NCBI GenBank assembly: GCA_013361685.1
Contig: JABFXP010000495.1
Coordinates: 1-36,067 of the forward strand
From: Catenulispora sp.
Lineage (GTDB): Bacteria > Actinomycetota > Actinomycetes > Streptomycetales > Catenulisporaceae
Direction: 5' to 3'
Length of the DNA stretch: 36,067 bases
Each line of letters starts with the position of its first letter. Position 1 is the first letter of the stretch. Both the position numbers and the translations under genes were made by a program. The notes beneath the pieces were generated by a model. The model worked only from the letters and a program-made list of their open reading frames with translations, made no database searches and was not told where the DNA came from. Shown one piece after another: positions 22,597 to 31,685 of the stretch.

Positions 22597-25500
22597 ATGG
22601 CCGACAGGGTTTTCATCCGCCGGGCGCCGCGCAACGGGCCGGTGTCTCGAACGCTCGCCGTGGTCCTGGGCGCGGCTTTGGCTGTGGCAGTCGTCCAGGT
22701 CCGCGCTCCTGCCGCTGCGGTGGCGGCGGCGAAGGCTCCTTCGGTGCCCTCGGCCAAGGCCTCCACGGGTGTGTTCACCATCAAGCCGCATGCGGGGGCC
22801 AAACCCGCTGACGCTGCGGCGAAGACCGCCGCCACCGCCGCGGTGAGCTGGCCGACGGTCGCGAACGTCCATGTCGGATCCGCCGCCGGCGTTCCTCCCG
22901 GCCGGTTCGATGTGGCCGTGGCGGATCGCACGGCAGCGGCGCGTGCTGGCATCGACGGCGCGATCTTCTCGGTTACGCCGCGTCGTCAGGCTTCTGCTGC
23001 GGAAACGTCTGCATCGGGCGCTGCTGAGGTCAGCTTCGATTACAGCGGCCTGGCCAACGCCTACGGCGGCGACTACGGCTCCCGCTTGCGGCTCGTGCAG
23101 CTTCCCGCGTGTGCGCTGACGACGCCGCAACTCGCCGCCTGCCAGACGCGGACGCCGGTCGCCGGGGTCGTGAACTCGCCCCGGACGCACACTCTGTCCG
23201 CACCCATGACCTCATCATCCGCACTGGTGCTGGCCGCCACGACCGGTGCGACGACCGCCAGCGCCACCGGCATCGGTGGCGCCGGCGGCACGTTCGCCGC
23301 CACCACGTTGAAACCTTCTGGCACCTGGGCTGAAGGCGGGCCGTCCGGCTCGTTCGCCTACACCTATCCCCTCGCCGTCCCTCCGGCCGCCTCGCCGCTC
23401 GTCCCCAGCCTGAGCCTGACCTACGACTCCGGCGACGTCGACGGCCAGACCGCGGCGACGCAGTCCCAGGCCGGGTGGCTCGGCGACGGCTGGTCCACCC
23501 CGCAGGCGTTCATCGAGCAGTCCTTCACCTCCTGCGCCGACAGCCCCGAGGGCAGCGCCTCGCCGAAATCGACGCCGGACCGCTGCTACGACGGCCCGGT
23601 GCTCATGCTCACCCTCAACGGTTCGTCGGTTCCGCTGGTCTGGGACAGCGGGAGTGGGACGTATAAGGCTGCTGACGACAGCGGGGAGGTCGTCAAGCAC
23701 ATCACCGGCTCCAACAATGGATCGGGCACCTACAACACCGACTACTGGCAGGTCACCGACCGCACCGGCACCGTGTTCCAGTTCGGCCGCAACCAGCTGC
23801 CGGGGTGGGCCGCCGGAAAGCCGACGACCGACTCCGTCGACAGCGAACCTGTGTTCTCCGCGCATTCCGGCGATCCCTGCTACAAGTCCTCCGGGTTCGC
23901 CGACTCGGTGTGCACCATGGCCTACCGCTGGAACCTGGACTACGTCAAAGACCTGCACGGCAACGCCATGGCCTACTACTACAAGCAGGACACCAACGCC
24001 TACGCCGAGAACGCCGACACCAGCGGCACCACGACGCCGACCGCCACCGGCACCTACACCCGCGACTCCCATCTGGACCACATCGACTACGGCTTCACCG
24101 ACGGCGGCGCTTACAGCGTCAACGGCGGCCACGCTCCGGACCAGGTGCTGTTCACCACGGGCGACCGATGCCTGTCGGGAACCTGCGACCCGTTGAACAA
24201 GACCAACGCCGCCAACTGGCCTGACGTCCCCTACGACCTGCACTGCGACGCGAATCAGACCTGCTACATCACCTCGCCGTCCATCTGGTCGACCGTACGG
24301 CTGACCGGGATCAAGACCCAGCAGTGGAACGGCACCGCCTACGTCCCGGCCGATTCCTGGTCGTTCACCCAGACCATCCCCGCCACCGGCGACGGCACCT
24401 CGCCGACTCTGTGGCTGTCGGCCATCACGCACACCGGGGCGGACAGCACCGCGGGCGGTTCGGCGGTCACGCTGCCGGCGGTGACGTTCACCGCCGTGGC
24501 GCTGGCCAACCGCGTCGACGTCAGCACCCTGCCGCCGCTCACCCGGATGCGGATCTCGTCCATCACCACCGAGACCGGTTCGGTCATCGGCGTCAACTAC
24601 ACGCTCACCAATCCGTGCACCGCGCCGGTGACCGTCAACGCGGCGTCGAACACCTCATCGTGCTATCCGGTCTATTGGACCCCGGCCGACAACACCCAGC
24701 CGCTGAAGGACTGGTTCAACAAGTACCAGGTCGACTCTGTTACGCAGTCCGATCCCAACGGTGGAGCCCCGGACGCCAAGACGTCCTACAAGTATCTCGG
24801 CGGGGGTGCCTGGCACTTCGACGACAACGAGCTGGTCAAAGCCAAGTACCGGACGTACGGACAGTGGCGTGGCTTCGGCGACGTGCAAACGTTCACCGGG
24901 CAGGGCACCGACGCTCGCACCGAGTCCGAGACCACCTACTACCGCGGCATGTCCCGCGACGACAACACGACCGTCGTGAACCTCACCGACTCCCAGGGCG
25001 GCGTCCACGAAGACGTCGATCAGTTGCTCGGCAAGGCCTTGGAGACCACCCACCGTTCCTTCGAAGGCGGCCCGATCACCAGCTCCACCATCTCCTCGTA
25101 CTGGGTGTCGCCGGCCACCGCCACGCGCGCACGCACCGGCCTGGACGCCCTCACCGCCAACGCCGTCGGCGAGGTCGAGGCCTGGGACCGGCAGGCCCTC
25201 AGCTCGTCGGCCGGAACGACCTGGCGGATCTCGGAAACCGACACGTCGTATGACGCCGACCCGTCGTCCTCGACGTTCGGGTTGCCGCTGTTCAGCCTGG
25301 CCCACGGTGACCTCGCCGTTCCCACGCAGCAACGCTGCACCGCCACCACCTACGCGCCGCCGAACAGCGCCGCCAACCTCACCGGTCTGCCCGCGGAGGT
25401 CGAAATCGTCGGCGCGGCCTGCGGCGGAACCAATCCCAGCGGAGCCAGCGTCCCCGGCGCCGGACAGATCAATGCTCTGAAAGCCGCGTCCAGCGTCAAC

Positions 25501-28500
25501 CGGCCCGCCGACGTCGTCTCCGACACCCGCACCGTCTACGACAATCCGGCTCTGGCCGCGACGTGGCCGCAGCCGGCGACGATCACCTGGCCGCAGCCCG
25601 CACCGACGCTGGGCGACGTGTCCGAGGTTCTCACCGCGGACGGGTTCAGCAACGGCGCCTATCACCGTCAGGTGAAATCCGCGACGCTGTATGACTCGTT
25701 CGGAGTTCCCCGGCGCGTCTACGACGGTCTCGGCCGATCGACGAGCACCGATCGGACTGTCACCAACGGCAGTGTCACCGCGACCCGGACGACGAACGCC
25801 CTCGGGCAGAGCACGTCCGCCACGCTGGACCCGGTACGGGCCCTGCCGGTGACGGCCACGGACCTGAACGGCATCACGTCCATCAGGCACTATGACGGGC
25901 TGGGGCGGGTCGTCGCTCAGTGGTCCGCGAATCGGCCCGTCTCCGCACCGGCCGATCAGCTCGTCAGCTACGCCATCAGCCCCACGGCGCCGACATCGGT
26001 CACCACGCAGACGCTCAACGATTCGCTCGGTTATCAGAGCTCGGTCACGCTGTACGACGCGCTGGAGCGGGTCCGGCAGACGCAGGTCCCGACACCGCAA
26101 GGCGGCCGGCTGGTCACTGACACCTTCTACGATTCGCGCGGCTGGGCGTGGAAGAAGAACAACGCCTGGTGGGACTCTGCCGCGACGCCGAGTACCTCGC
26201 TGGCGGGCGTCCCGGACTCTCAGGTGCCGAACCAGGACGTCATCGCGTTCGACGGCGCCGGACGGCCCGTTCTGGACACCTCCTACAACGACTCCCAGCC
26301 CGTGTCGAAGACCGCGACGATGTACGACGTCGCAGCGAGCGGCAGCGGAGACGGCACGATCACCGTCCCTCTGAACGCCTCCGGTGCGCCGTTCGCGGGA
26401 GGAACTGCCAAGACGGCTGTCAAAGACGCCTTGGACCGGATCATCGAGCAGGACGAGTACACGGTCCCGCCGACTGTCACTGTGACGACGTCCAGTGACA
26501 CGGCGCCGATCACCCATGTGGCGATCACCGGCGGCACCACGCAGGCGACGCGGTCGGTGTTCAACACCGCCGGGCACCAGACGGACACGGTGAACGTGCC
26601 CACCGGAGCGGACTGGCATCACGACTACGACCTGCTCGGCCGGATCGTCAGCAGCACCGATCCCGACGCCGGCGCCTCTACGGCGAGTTATGACGCCGCC
26701 GGGCAACTGCTGCAAAGCACCGACGCCCGCGGCCAGGCCCAGTCCTTCACCTACGATGCGCTGGGTCGTAAGACCGGCGAATACGCTGCGGCGGTCACCG
26801 GTCAGAACTCTGCCAACCAGATCGCGGCGTGGGTTTACGACAACAGCAACAACGCCGTGGCGGGCATGACGTATCCGATCGGGCACGTCACCTCGTCGAC
26901 CGCGTATCAAGGCGGCAACGCCTATCTGACACAGGCTCGTGGCTTCAACGTCTTCGGCGAATCCCTCGGGGAGACCGTCACGATCCCCTCCAGTGAAGGC
27001 GCGCTGGCCGGAAGCTACAGCTTCACCGACAAATACAGCACCACCAAGGGTCTGCATGTGCAGAGCAGTTTCCCGGCGACGGGCAACCTTCCTGCGGAGA
27101 CCCTGACCTACGGCTACTCCGGGGCGCTTGACCTGCCGGTATCGCTGAGCGGTCTGCCCGGCTACTACGCCCAGAACACTACCTATACCGCCTACTCCCA
27201 GGTCGGTCAGGAACAACTCGGCACAACGGCTTCGACCGCCTCCTATCTGACCGCGACCTACGATTCACACAGTGGGGACCTGACCGACAGCACGCTCACT
27301 CATCCGTCAGCGGGCAGTACACCGCTCGACGAGGTCTCCTATACGTATGATCCGGCTGGCAACCCGACCAGCCAGACCGACAAGCGTCAGGGTACTGCTA
27401 CTGAGACCCAGTGCTACCGCTATGACGCGCTCGCTCGGCTGACCGAGGCTTGGACCGCGACTGACGCTTGCGCCGCTGATCCGTCGCAGAACTCCGGCGC
27501 CACCGTCGGCGACGGGATAGCCGGTTCGGCCTACTGGACCAGTTGGCAGCTCGATCCTCTCGGGCAGCGGCAATCGGAGACCGACCACGGTCTCAGTGGG
27601 CAGGCGGACAACGTCACCACGTACAGCTATGGGACTGCACAGCCGCACACGTTGAAGGGCACATCGAGCACCGGGCCGGTCGGCACCGCGTCGTCGGCGT
27701 TCGGCTACGACCCGGCGGGGAACACCATCACTCGCAGCGTGCCGAATCAGGGCTCACAGACGCTGACATGGGACGCGCGAGGCAAGCTGACGGGCGTCGC
27801 AAGCAGCGCCGGCACCTCCGCCTACATCTACGACGCTGATGGGACGCTGCTGCTGCAAAGGGATCCCGGCAAGGTCACGCTGTATCTGTCCGACGAACAG
27901 CTGACTTTGGACACGACCACGGGCCTCGTCAGCGGAAGTCGCACCTATGAGCTTCCCGGCGGCGGGACCGTCGTCCGCACCGGCGGCAGCTACGTCTTCG
28001 AGGTCACGGACCGGCACGGAACGCCGCTGCTCACCATCGACCCGACGTTCACCGCGATGACGTGGCGGCAGCAGACACCGTTCGGCGCGCCGCGGGGAAC
28101 GACACCGAACAGCTGGCCGGACAACCACGGCTTCCTCAATAAGCCGCAGGACACCACGACGGGGCTCACCGCGGTCGGTGCGCGATGGTACGACCCGGCG
28201 ACCGGACGGTTCGCCTCGCTGGATCCCGTTTTCGAGACCACGGATTCTCAGCAGCAGAACGGCTATACCTATGCCGCTGCGAACCCCGTCTCCTCCAGCG
28301 ATCCCGAGGGGCTGTACACGTGCCGTAACGGGCATGAAGGGTGCGACGCGCACGGAAACCCGCCGTGCAGCGACGGGAACTGCAACGGCGACACCCAGCC
28401 GGGTGACTGCGTCCACACTGAGTGCGGCCATGGGCGAGATCAGAACAGCGAAGATCCGTTCCGGGGAACCGACGGATACGCGCACCACACGGTCCAGTAC

Positions 28501-29016
28501 AGCGGCAACAACGCGACCGCGGCGCAGCGGCTGCTCGCCGAGTGGAACCTTGAGCACGTCAGGCAGATGCTGCGGCAGAAGATCACTGAGACCAATCGTC
28601 ATTCCGGCTGCAACGGCTTCTGGGGCTGCACTTTCCACTACATCGGAGTCGGACTCCACGACGTCGCCAGCATCTACAACAACAAGTGGGCCAGTCTGGC
28701 GATCACCACCATCGGGGTCGTCACCTGCATCGCGGCGACCGCCGGCGTCTGCACGGCCGTCGCGGTCACGATCGCGGCCGGCAGTATCGCCACCCGCTGG
28801 ACGAACTACGCCGACGGCCCGAAGACCCCCGGGCGGACCTTCGACGCCGTCGGCGGCACAGCCCTCGACATCGTCGGAGCCCTGGCCCCCGGCGGGGCGA
28901 AGGCGAAGAACGCCTGCGGCTGCTACCGCTTCGCACCGTTCCTCACCTCGGTCGTGATCCAGACCGGGATAGGGGCTGGGAACTGGATCGCGCAGGGAGG
29001 ACCGTTCGAGAAGTAG
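22597..29016 (+). CDS. Giant secreted Rhs/YD-repeat protein with a variable C-terminal tail
   Basis: A 2139-residue protein. A signal peptide or anchor (SRTLAVVLGAALAVAVVQV, about residues 16-34) is followed by a long Ala-rich stretch. At about residues 250-310 an SpvB-like segment (FAYTYPLAVPPAASPLVPSL, then LTYDSGDVDG) begins the shell. YD/RHS repeats run from about 1020 to 1880 (for example YDGLGRVVAQW, YDALGRKTGEY, YDPAGNPTSQT, WDARGKLTGV). The RHS core-associated block ends in YDPATGRFASLDPV and SSDPEGLY, with the DPxG motif at about residue 1902 marking self-cleavage. The remaining ~235 residues are a separate tail: Cys-rich first, then a hydrophobic region. Rhs shells usually hold a C-terminal toxin; no toxin fold is recognised here. 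AGGG precedes the ATG. A hairpin lies 11 bp downstream. Confidence 0.9.
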   Translation: MADRVFIRRAPRNGPVSRTLAVVLGAALAVAVVQVRAPAAAVAAAKAPSVPSAKASTGVFTIKPHAGAKPADAAAKTAATAAVSWPTVANVHVGSAAGVPPGRFDVAVADRTAAARAGIDGAIFSVTPRRQASAAETSASGAAEVSFDYSGLANAYGGDYGSRLRLVQLPACALTTPQLAACQTRTPVAGVVNSPRTHTLSAPMTSSSALVLAATTGATTASATGIGGAGGTFAATTLKPSGTWAEGGPSGSFAYTYPLAVPPAASPLVPSLSLTYDSGDVDGQTAATQSQAGWLGDGWSTPQAFIEQSFTSCADSPEGSASPKSTPDRCYDGPVLMLTLNGSSVPLVWDSGSGTYKAADDSGEVVKHITGSNNGSGTYNTDYWQVTDRTGTVFQFGRNQLPGWAAGKPTTDSVDSEPVFSAHSGDPCYKSSGFADSVCTMAYRWNLDYVKDLHGNAMAYYYKQDTNAYAENADTSGTTTPTATGTYTRDSHLDHIDYGFTDGGAYSVNGGHAPDQVLFTTGDRCLSGTCDPLNKTNAANWPDVPYDLHCDANQTCYITSPSIWSTVRLTGIKTQQWNGTAYVPADSWSFTQTIPATGDGTSPTLWLSAITHTGADSTAGGSAVTLPAVTFTAVALANRVDVSTLPPLTRMRISSITTETGSVIGVNYTLTNPCTAPVTVNAASNTSSCYPVYWTPADNTQPLKDWFNKYQVDSVTQSDPNGGAPDAKTSYKYLGGGAWHFDDNELVKAKYRTYGQWRGFGDVQTFTGQGTDARTESETTYYRGMSRDDNTTVVNLTDSQGGVHEDVDQLLGKALETTHRSFEGGPITSSTISSYWVSPATATRARTGLDALTANAVGEVEAWDRQALSSSAGTTWRISETDTSYDADPSSSTFGLPLFSLAHGDLAVPTQQRCTATTYAPPNSAANLTGLPAEVEIVGAACGGTNPSGASVPGAGQINALKAASSVNRPADVVSDTRTVYDNPALAATWPQPATITWPQPAPTLGDVSEVLTADGFSNGAYHRQVKSATLYDSFGVPRRVYDGLGRSTSTDRTVTNGSVTATRTTNALGQSTSATLDPVRALPVTATDLNGITSIRHYDGLGRVVAQWSANRPVSAPADQLVSYAISPTAPTSVTTQTLNDSLGYQSSVTLYDALERVRQTQVPTPQGGRLVTDTFYDSRGWAWKKNNAWWDSAATPSTSLAGVPDSQVPNQDVIAFDGAGRPVLDTSYNDSQPVSKTATMYDVAASGSGDGTITVPLNASGAPFAGGTAKTAVKDALDRIIEQDEYTVPPTVTVTTSSDTAPITHVAITGGTTQATRSVFNTAGHQTDTVNVPTGADWHHDYDLLGRIVSSTDPDAGASTASYDAAGQLLQSTDARGQAQSFTYDALGRKTGEYAAAVTGQNSANQIAAWVYDNSNNAVAGMTYPIGHVTSSTAYQGGNAYLTQARGFNVFGESLGETVTIPSSEGALAGSYSFTDKYSTTKGLHVQSSFPATGNLPAETLTYGYSGALDLPVSLSGLPGYYAQNTTYTAYSQVGQEQLGTTASTASYLTATYDSHSGDLTDSTLTHPSAGSTPLDEVSYTYDPAGNPTSQTDKRQGTATETQCYRYDALARLTEAWTATDACAADPSQNSGATVGDGIAGSAYWTSWQLDPLGQRQSETDHGLSGQADNVTTYSYGTAQPHTLKGTSSTGPVGTASSAFGYDPAGNTITRSVPNQGSQTLTWDARGKLTGVASSAGTSAYIYDADGTLLLQRDPGKVTLYLSDEQLTLDTTTGLVSGSRTYELPGGGTVVRTGGSYVFEVTDRHGTPLLTIDPTFTAMTWRQQTPFGAPRGTTPNSWPDNHGFLNKPQDTTTGLTAVGARWYDPATGRFASLDPVFETTDSQQQNGYTYAAANPVSSSDPEGLYTCRNGHEGCDAHGNPPCSDGNCNGDTQPGDCVHTECGHGRDQNSEDPFRGTDGYAHHTVQYSGNNATAAQRLLAEWNLEHVRQMLRQKITETNRHSGCNGFWGCTFHYIGVGLHDVASIYNNKWASLAITTIGVVTCIAATAGVCTAVAVTIAAGSIATRWTNYADGPKTPGRTFDAVGGTALDIVGALAPGGAKAKNACGCYRFAPFLTSVVIQTGIGAGNWIAQGGPFEK
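28309..29016 (+). other. Variable C-terminal tail of the Rhs protein
   Basis: Residues about 1905-2139 after the DPEGL boundary. The first part is Cys-rich (CRNGHEGCDAHGNPPCSDG, then CNGDTQPGDC and HTECGHG), giving about seven Cys in 40 residues and several His, a candidate metal-binding module. A helical segment follows (AAQRLLAEWNLEHVRQMLRQK), then NRHSGCNGFWGCTFHYIGVG, and then a hydrophobic stretch (SLAITTIGVVTCIAATAGVC and on to GSIAT), long enough for one or two membrane helices. The end (ALDIVGALAPGG and VIQTGIGAGNW) is also apolar. A pore-forming or membrane-acting role is possible but is inference. Confidence 0.5.
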
Positions 29017-29027
29017 GAGGTTGAGGG

Positions 29028-29073
29028 TTCTGGTTCCGGCCCGCCGCCCGAGTGCTTCGGGCCGGAACCAGAA
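29028..29073. terminator. Hairpin terminator after the rhs gene
   Basis: A perfect 16-bp stem, TTCTGGTTCCGGCCCG (29028-29043) with its complement at 29058-29073, closes a 14-nt loop. It begins 12 bp after the rhs stop, so no downstream immunity gene can share the transcript unless readthrough occurs. It also lies downstream of the convergent hydrolase gene. Confidence 0.85.
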
Positions 29074-29139
29074 TGTGCCGGCGACGACGCGGGAATGACG
29101 GCGCGTCAGGGGTCGTCGAGGAGCTTGGGAGTCGCCGTA

Positions 29140-30036
29140 TCAGGCTTCATCCATCCGCATCAGAAAGCTCAGAATCGCCTCTGTCGCGGCCTGCGGCTGA
29201 TCCTGCACCAGGAAGTGCTTCGCCTCCTCGATGGTCTGCCGCTCAACGTGGTCGGCGACCTGCGCGATCGAGGCGTGAGAGAAGTCACCGAACCCCTTCT
29301 CGGCGGCGAGCGAGAGCACCGGGAGGGTGAGCGCTTGCACGGCGAGCTTCTCGCGATTGACCTTCGCGTCGTCGAACAGCGTCCGGTAATACTTGAAGCT
29401 CGCCACGAGACCCCCCGCCTCGTAGCTGCGCGCATATTCGTCGATATCGGCTTGGGTCAGCGCGTCCGGGTGCAGCGTGCCGCGGCGGTAGAAGTACTCG
29501 ATGAAGGCTCGCTCGCGCCCGGCGACCAGCATCTCGCTGATCCCTTCCGCCATGTTGAACCCCACGTGCCAACTGCCGCCGTGAGCCACGTCCATCGACG
29601 CTTCGAGGCCGAACCCCGGAACCGCGCTCTCAATGAAGGCGAAGTCGCGCACCTCCGCCGGAAAGCTCGCCGCATAGGCGAAGCCGACGGGCCCGCCCAT
29701 GTCCTGGGCGACGAGGTGAATGCCGGCGAATCCCAGCAATCGCATCAGCTCGTGCACGTCGGTTGCGACCGTCACCTTGTCGTAGCCGCCGGCGGGACGC
29801 TCCGAGTCGCCGTAGCCGCGCAGGTCAGGCGCGATCACGGTGTACCGGTCGGCGAGCACCGGAATGACCTTGCGCCACGCGTACCAGGTCTCGGGCCAGC
29901 CATGCAGGAGGAGCACCGGATCGCCGCTGCCGGCGATCACGTAGTGGAGCCGCACGCCGTTGACCGTCGCATAGCGCGAGGCCGCTCCGTCCGGTAGCGG
30001 CGCGCGCGTCCCGGGCCGGCCGCTACCGGACTGCAC
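29140..30036 (-). CDS. Alpha/beta hydrolase (epoxide hydrolase / dehalogenase-like)
   Basis: A 298-residue enzyme of the alpha/beta hydrolase fold. LLLHGWPETWYAWRKV (about residues 43-58) carries the HGxP oxyanion motif typical of epoxide hydrolases and dehalogenases. The nucleophile elbow is HLVAQDMGGPVGFAYA (about 107-122), with Asp as the nucleophile in place of Ser, again typical of that branch. APDLRGYGDSERPAGGYDK lies at about 69-87. EAKHFLVQDQP near the C-terminus supplies the catalytic His. Substrates are probably epoxides or haloalkanoates. The GTG start at 30036 is preceded by GGGA; the first 18 residues (QSGSGRPGTRAPLPDG) are not conserved-looking, so a later start is possible. It stands alone. 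Confidence 0.88.
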   Translation of the reverse strand: MQSGSGRPGTRAPLPDGAASRYATVNGVRLHYVIAGSGDPVLLLHGWPETWYAWRKVIPVLADRYTVIAPDLRGYGDSERPAGGYDKVTVATDVHELMRLLGFAGIHLVAQDMGGPVGFAYAASFPAEVRDFAFIESAVPGFGLEASMDVAHGGSWHVGFNMAEGISEMLVAGRERAFIEYFYRRGTLHPDALTQADIDEYARSYEAGGLVASFKYYRTLFDDAKVNREKLAVQALTLPVLSLAAEKGFGDFSHASIAQVADHVERQTIEEAKHFLVQDQPQAATEAILSFLMRMDEA

Positions 30037-30177
30037 GAGCGTTCCCGGACTGCATCACCATCATTTCGGCCGCTGCTATGCGACACGTCACCAACATGTC
30101 AGCGCTACCCCCACCGCACGTCGAAGCAGGAAATCTTCGCGGCCGAGCATAGCGAACCGGGGCGCCGCCACCGGTTC

Positions 30178-30411
30178 TCAAAGCAGAATGGGCGCCGGGA
30201 CGGTCGCGAGGCCGGTGAGCTCCGTCATCGACCGGTCGAGGTCGCGAGGGCCCGGCGGCATCGCGGACCGCTCGGCCAGCAGCCGCTGCGGCGACCGGCC
30301 GGTCAGCTTTCTGATGTCGTGGGTGAGATGCGCCTGATCGAAATACGAGCACTCATGGGCGACTCGGGCAAGCGGCAGGCCCGAGCCCAACAGCCACAAG
30401 ACGGCGCACAC
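30178..30411 (-). pseudogene. C-terminal remnant of an AraC-family regulator
   Basis: The minus-strand frame ends at TGA 30180-30178 and contains the second half of an AraC DNA-binding domain: LLGSGLPLARVAHECSYFDQ, then AHLTHDIRKLTGRSPQRLLA. The first helix-turn-helix and the entire N-terminal domain are missing: reading upstream, the homology stops at about 30400-30411, exactly where an unrelated regulator fragment on the other strand begins. The frame remains open further upstream but turns into antisense of that fragment. This is therefore a truncated gene, without its ligand domain. Confidence 0.7.
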
Positions 30412-30651
30412 ATGTCGATGCTGCTGGGCCGTACCCATGCCGCCGTGCTCTAGGCCATCGCCGAGCACCCCGGCTGCTCCACCGAACAGTTGGCCGCACT
30501 CACCGCGCTGGCACCGGCGAGCGCCAGTGAACACGCCACCGTTCTTCGCGAAGCCGGTCTGATCTCCACCCTGCGTTACCGCAACACCGCACTGCACAGC
30601 CCGACCACCCTCGGCCTCGCACTCCTGAACGCCAGGCAGGAGCCCTTGTGA
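30412..30651 (+). pseudogene. ArsR-type winged-helix regulator remnant with an in-frame TAG
   Basis: On plus, ATG at 30412 opens MSMLLGRTHAAVL, then a TAG at 30451-30453, and the frame then continues AIAEHPGCSTEQLAALTALA, PASASEHATVLREAGLIST, RYRNTALHSPTTLGLALL, ending at TGA 30649-30651. This is the C-terminal helix-turn-helix of a DUF5937/ArsR-type regulator. In relatives a Glu or Arg codon stands where TAG is found, so the stop probably arose from one substitution (GAG to TAG). The N-terminal domain is missing. The junction with the AraC remnant is at about 30411, so both are debris of a rearrangement. Confidence 0.75.
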
Positions 30652-30726
30652 ATGAGCGGGTGCCGCCTTCAAGACTCCGTTCAGGGATCTTCAGGTCAAA
30701 GCGCGGTGCGGCACGTTCACGCGGGG

Positions 30727-30759
30727 GTACCTACCGTAGGTACGTGGTACGTAGGTACG
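30727..30759. promoter_or_regulatory. Repeated dyad operator upstream of the MBL-fold gene
   Basis: GTACCTACCGTAGGTAC at 30727-30743 is a perfect 17-bp dyad with a central C. CGTAGGTACG occurs at 30735-30744 and again at 30750-30759, a 15-bp spacing, so a second partial dyad overlaps the first. The cluster ends 30 bp before the GTG start of the MBL-fold gene. The shape is that of a TetR- or MarR-type operator; no intact regulator gene lies beside it, only the regulator remnants. Confidence 0.6.
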
Positions 30760-30789
30760 AAGGCGCACCAGACCGCCGGAGGACGTTCA

Positions 30790-31566
30790 GTGCAGACACG
30801 TGTCGATGAGATCGCCGACGGCATCTACCGGATCTCGACCTTCATGCCCGAGATCGCGGAGCCCGCCGGATTCACCTTCAACCAGTTCCTGATCGACGCC
30901 GAGCAGCCGCTGCTGTTCCACACGGGGATGAAGCACCTCTTCCCGGTCGTCTCGGAGGCGGTGAGCCGCGTGCTCCCGCTGGACCGGCTGCGCTGGATCA
31001 CCTTCGGCCACGTCGAGGCCGACGAGTGCGGCGCCATGAACGAGTTCCTCGCCGCCGCGCCGCACGCCGAGGTCGCCCACGGCCAGCTCGGCTGCCTGGT
31101 GTCCCTCAACGACCTCGCCGACCGCCCGCCGCGCCCGCTGGCCCACAACGAGACCCTCGACCTCGGCGGCAAACAGGTCCGCCGCCGCGTCCGGCACTTG
31201 AACACGCCGCACGTCCCCCACAACTGGGAGGCCCGCGTTCTCTACGAGGAGACCACCGGCACTCTCTTCTGCGGCGACCTGTTCACACAGGTCGGCGGGC
31301 AAGCCGCCGTCATCGGCGACAATCTGGTCGAACGTTCTCTCGACGCCGAGGCCCTCTTCCGTCAGATCTCCTGCCTCACCGCCGCCGCGACCACGCTGCG
31401 CTCCCTCGCCGAGCTCCGGCCGACCACCCTCGCCGTCATGCACGGCTCGTCGTTCCAGGGCGACTGCGCCGCCGCGATGCACTCTCTGGCGGACGGGCTG
31501 GAGGAGCGGTTCGGGCCGGAGAGCGAATTCGTCGAGGCCGGGAGCGTGCTCGCCGACCCGATCTGA
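30790..31566 (+). CDS. MBL-fold metallo-hydrolase (flavo-diiron/FprA-like)
   Basis: A 258-residue protein of the metallo-beta-lactamase fold. The metal-site motif reads FGHVEADECGAMNEFLAAAP (about residues 78-97), the HxExDxxG form seen in flavo-diiron (ODP) proteins rather than HxHxDH. Another metal region is HLNTPHVPHNWEARVLYEE (about 136-154), and the acidic bridging residue lies in LFCGDLFTQVG (about 159-169). HGSSFQGDC near the end supplies a late His (about 217-225). The flavodoxin domain of the full-length flavo-diiron proteins is absent, so it is a stand-alone domain, perhaps an oxygen or NO sensor or reductase. GTG start with GGAGG at about 30778-30782. The upstream dyads suggest a repressor. 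Confidence 0.88.
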   Translation: MQTRVDEIADGIYRISTFMPEIAEPAGFTFNQFLIDAEQPLLFHTGMKHLFPVVSEAVSRVLPLDRLRWITFGHVEADECGAMNEFLAAAPHAEVAHGQLGCLVSLNDLADRPPRPLAHNETLDLGGKQVRRRVRHLNTPHVPHNWEARVLYEETTGTLFCGDLFTQVGGQAAVIGDNLVERSLDAEALFRQISCLTAAATTLRSLAELRPTTLAVMHGSSFQGDCAAAMHSLADGLEERFGPESEFVEAGSVLADPI

Positions 31567-31685
31567 TCGCGTCGCGTCCGAACGCCTCAACGGCCCTGGG
31601 AAGTTGCGGGTGTCCGAGGGGCGGTGTTTGCGTGGGATCACGAGCGCTCCCGGGTCGCGGGAGCCCGGGTGACCGGGAGGATTCC

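Noticed and set aside
24655-27216. An 853-codon open frame on the minus strand inside the rhs gene
   Set aside because: It is antisense to the rhs frame, has Arg/Gly/Val-rich low-complexity composition and no domain. It is open only because of the GC-rich codon use of the rhs gene.
30652-30789. In-frame upstream extension of the MBL-fold gene
   Set aside because: It crosses the dyad operator and has no homology or good codon bias; GGAGG fits the GTG at 30790.
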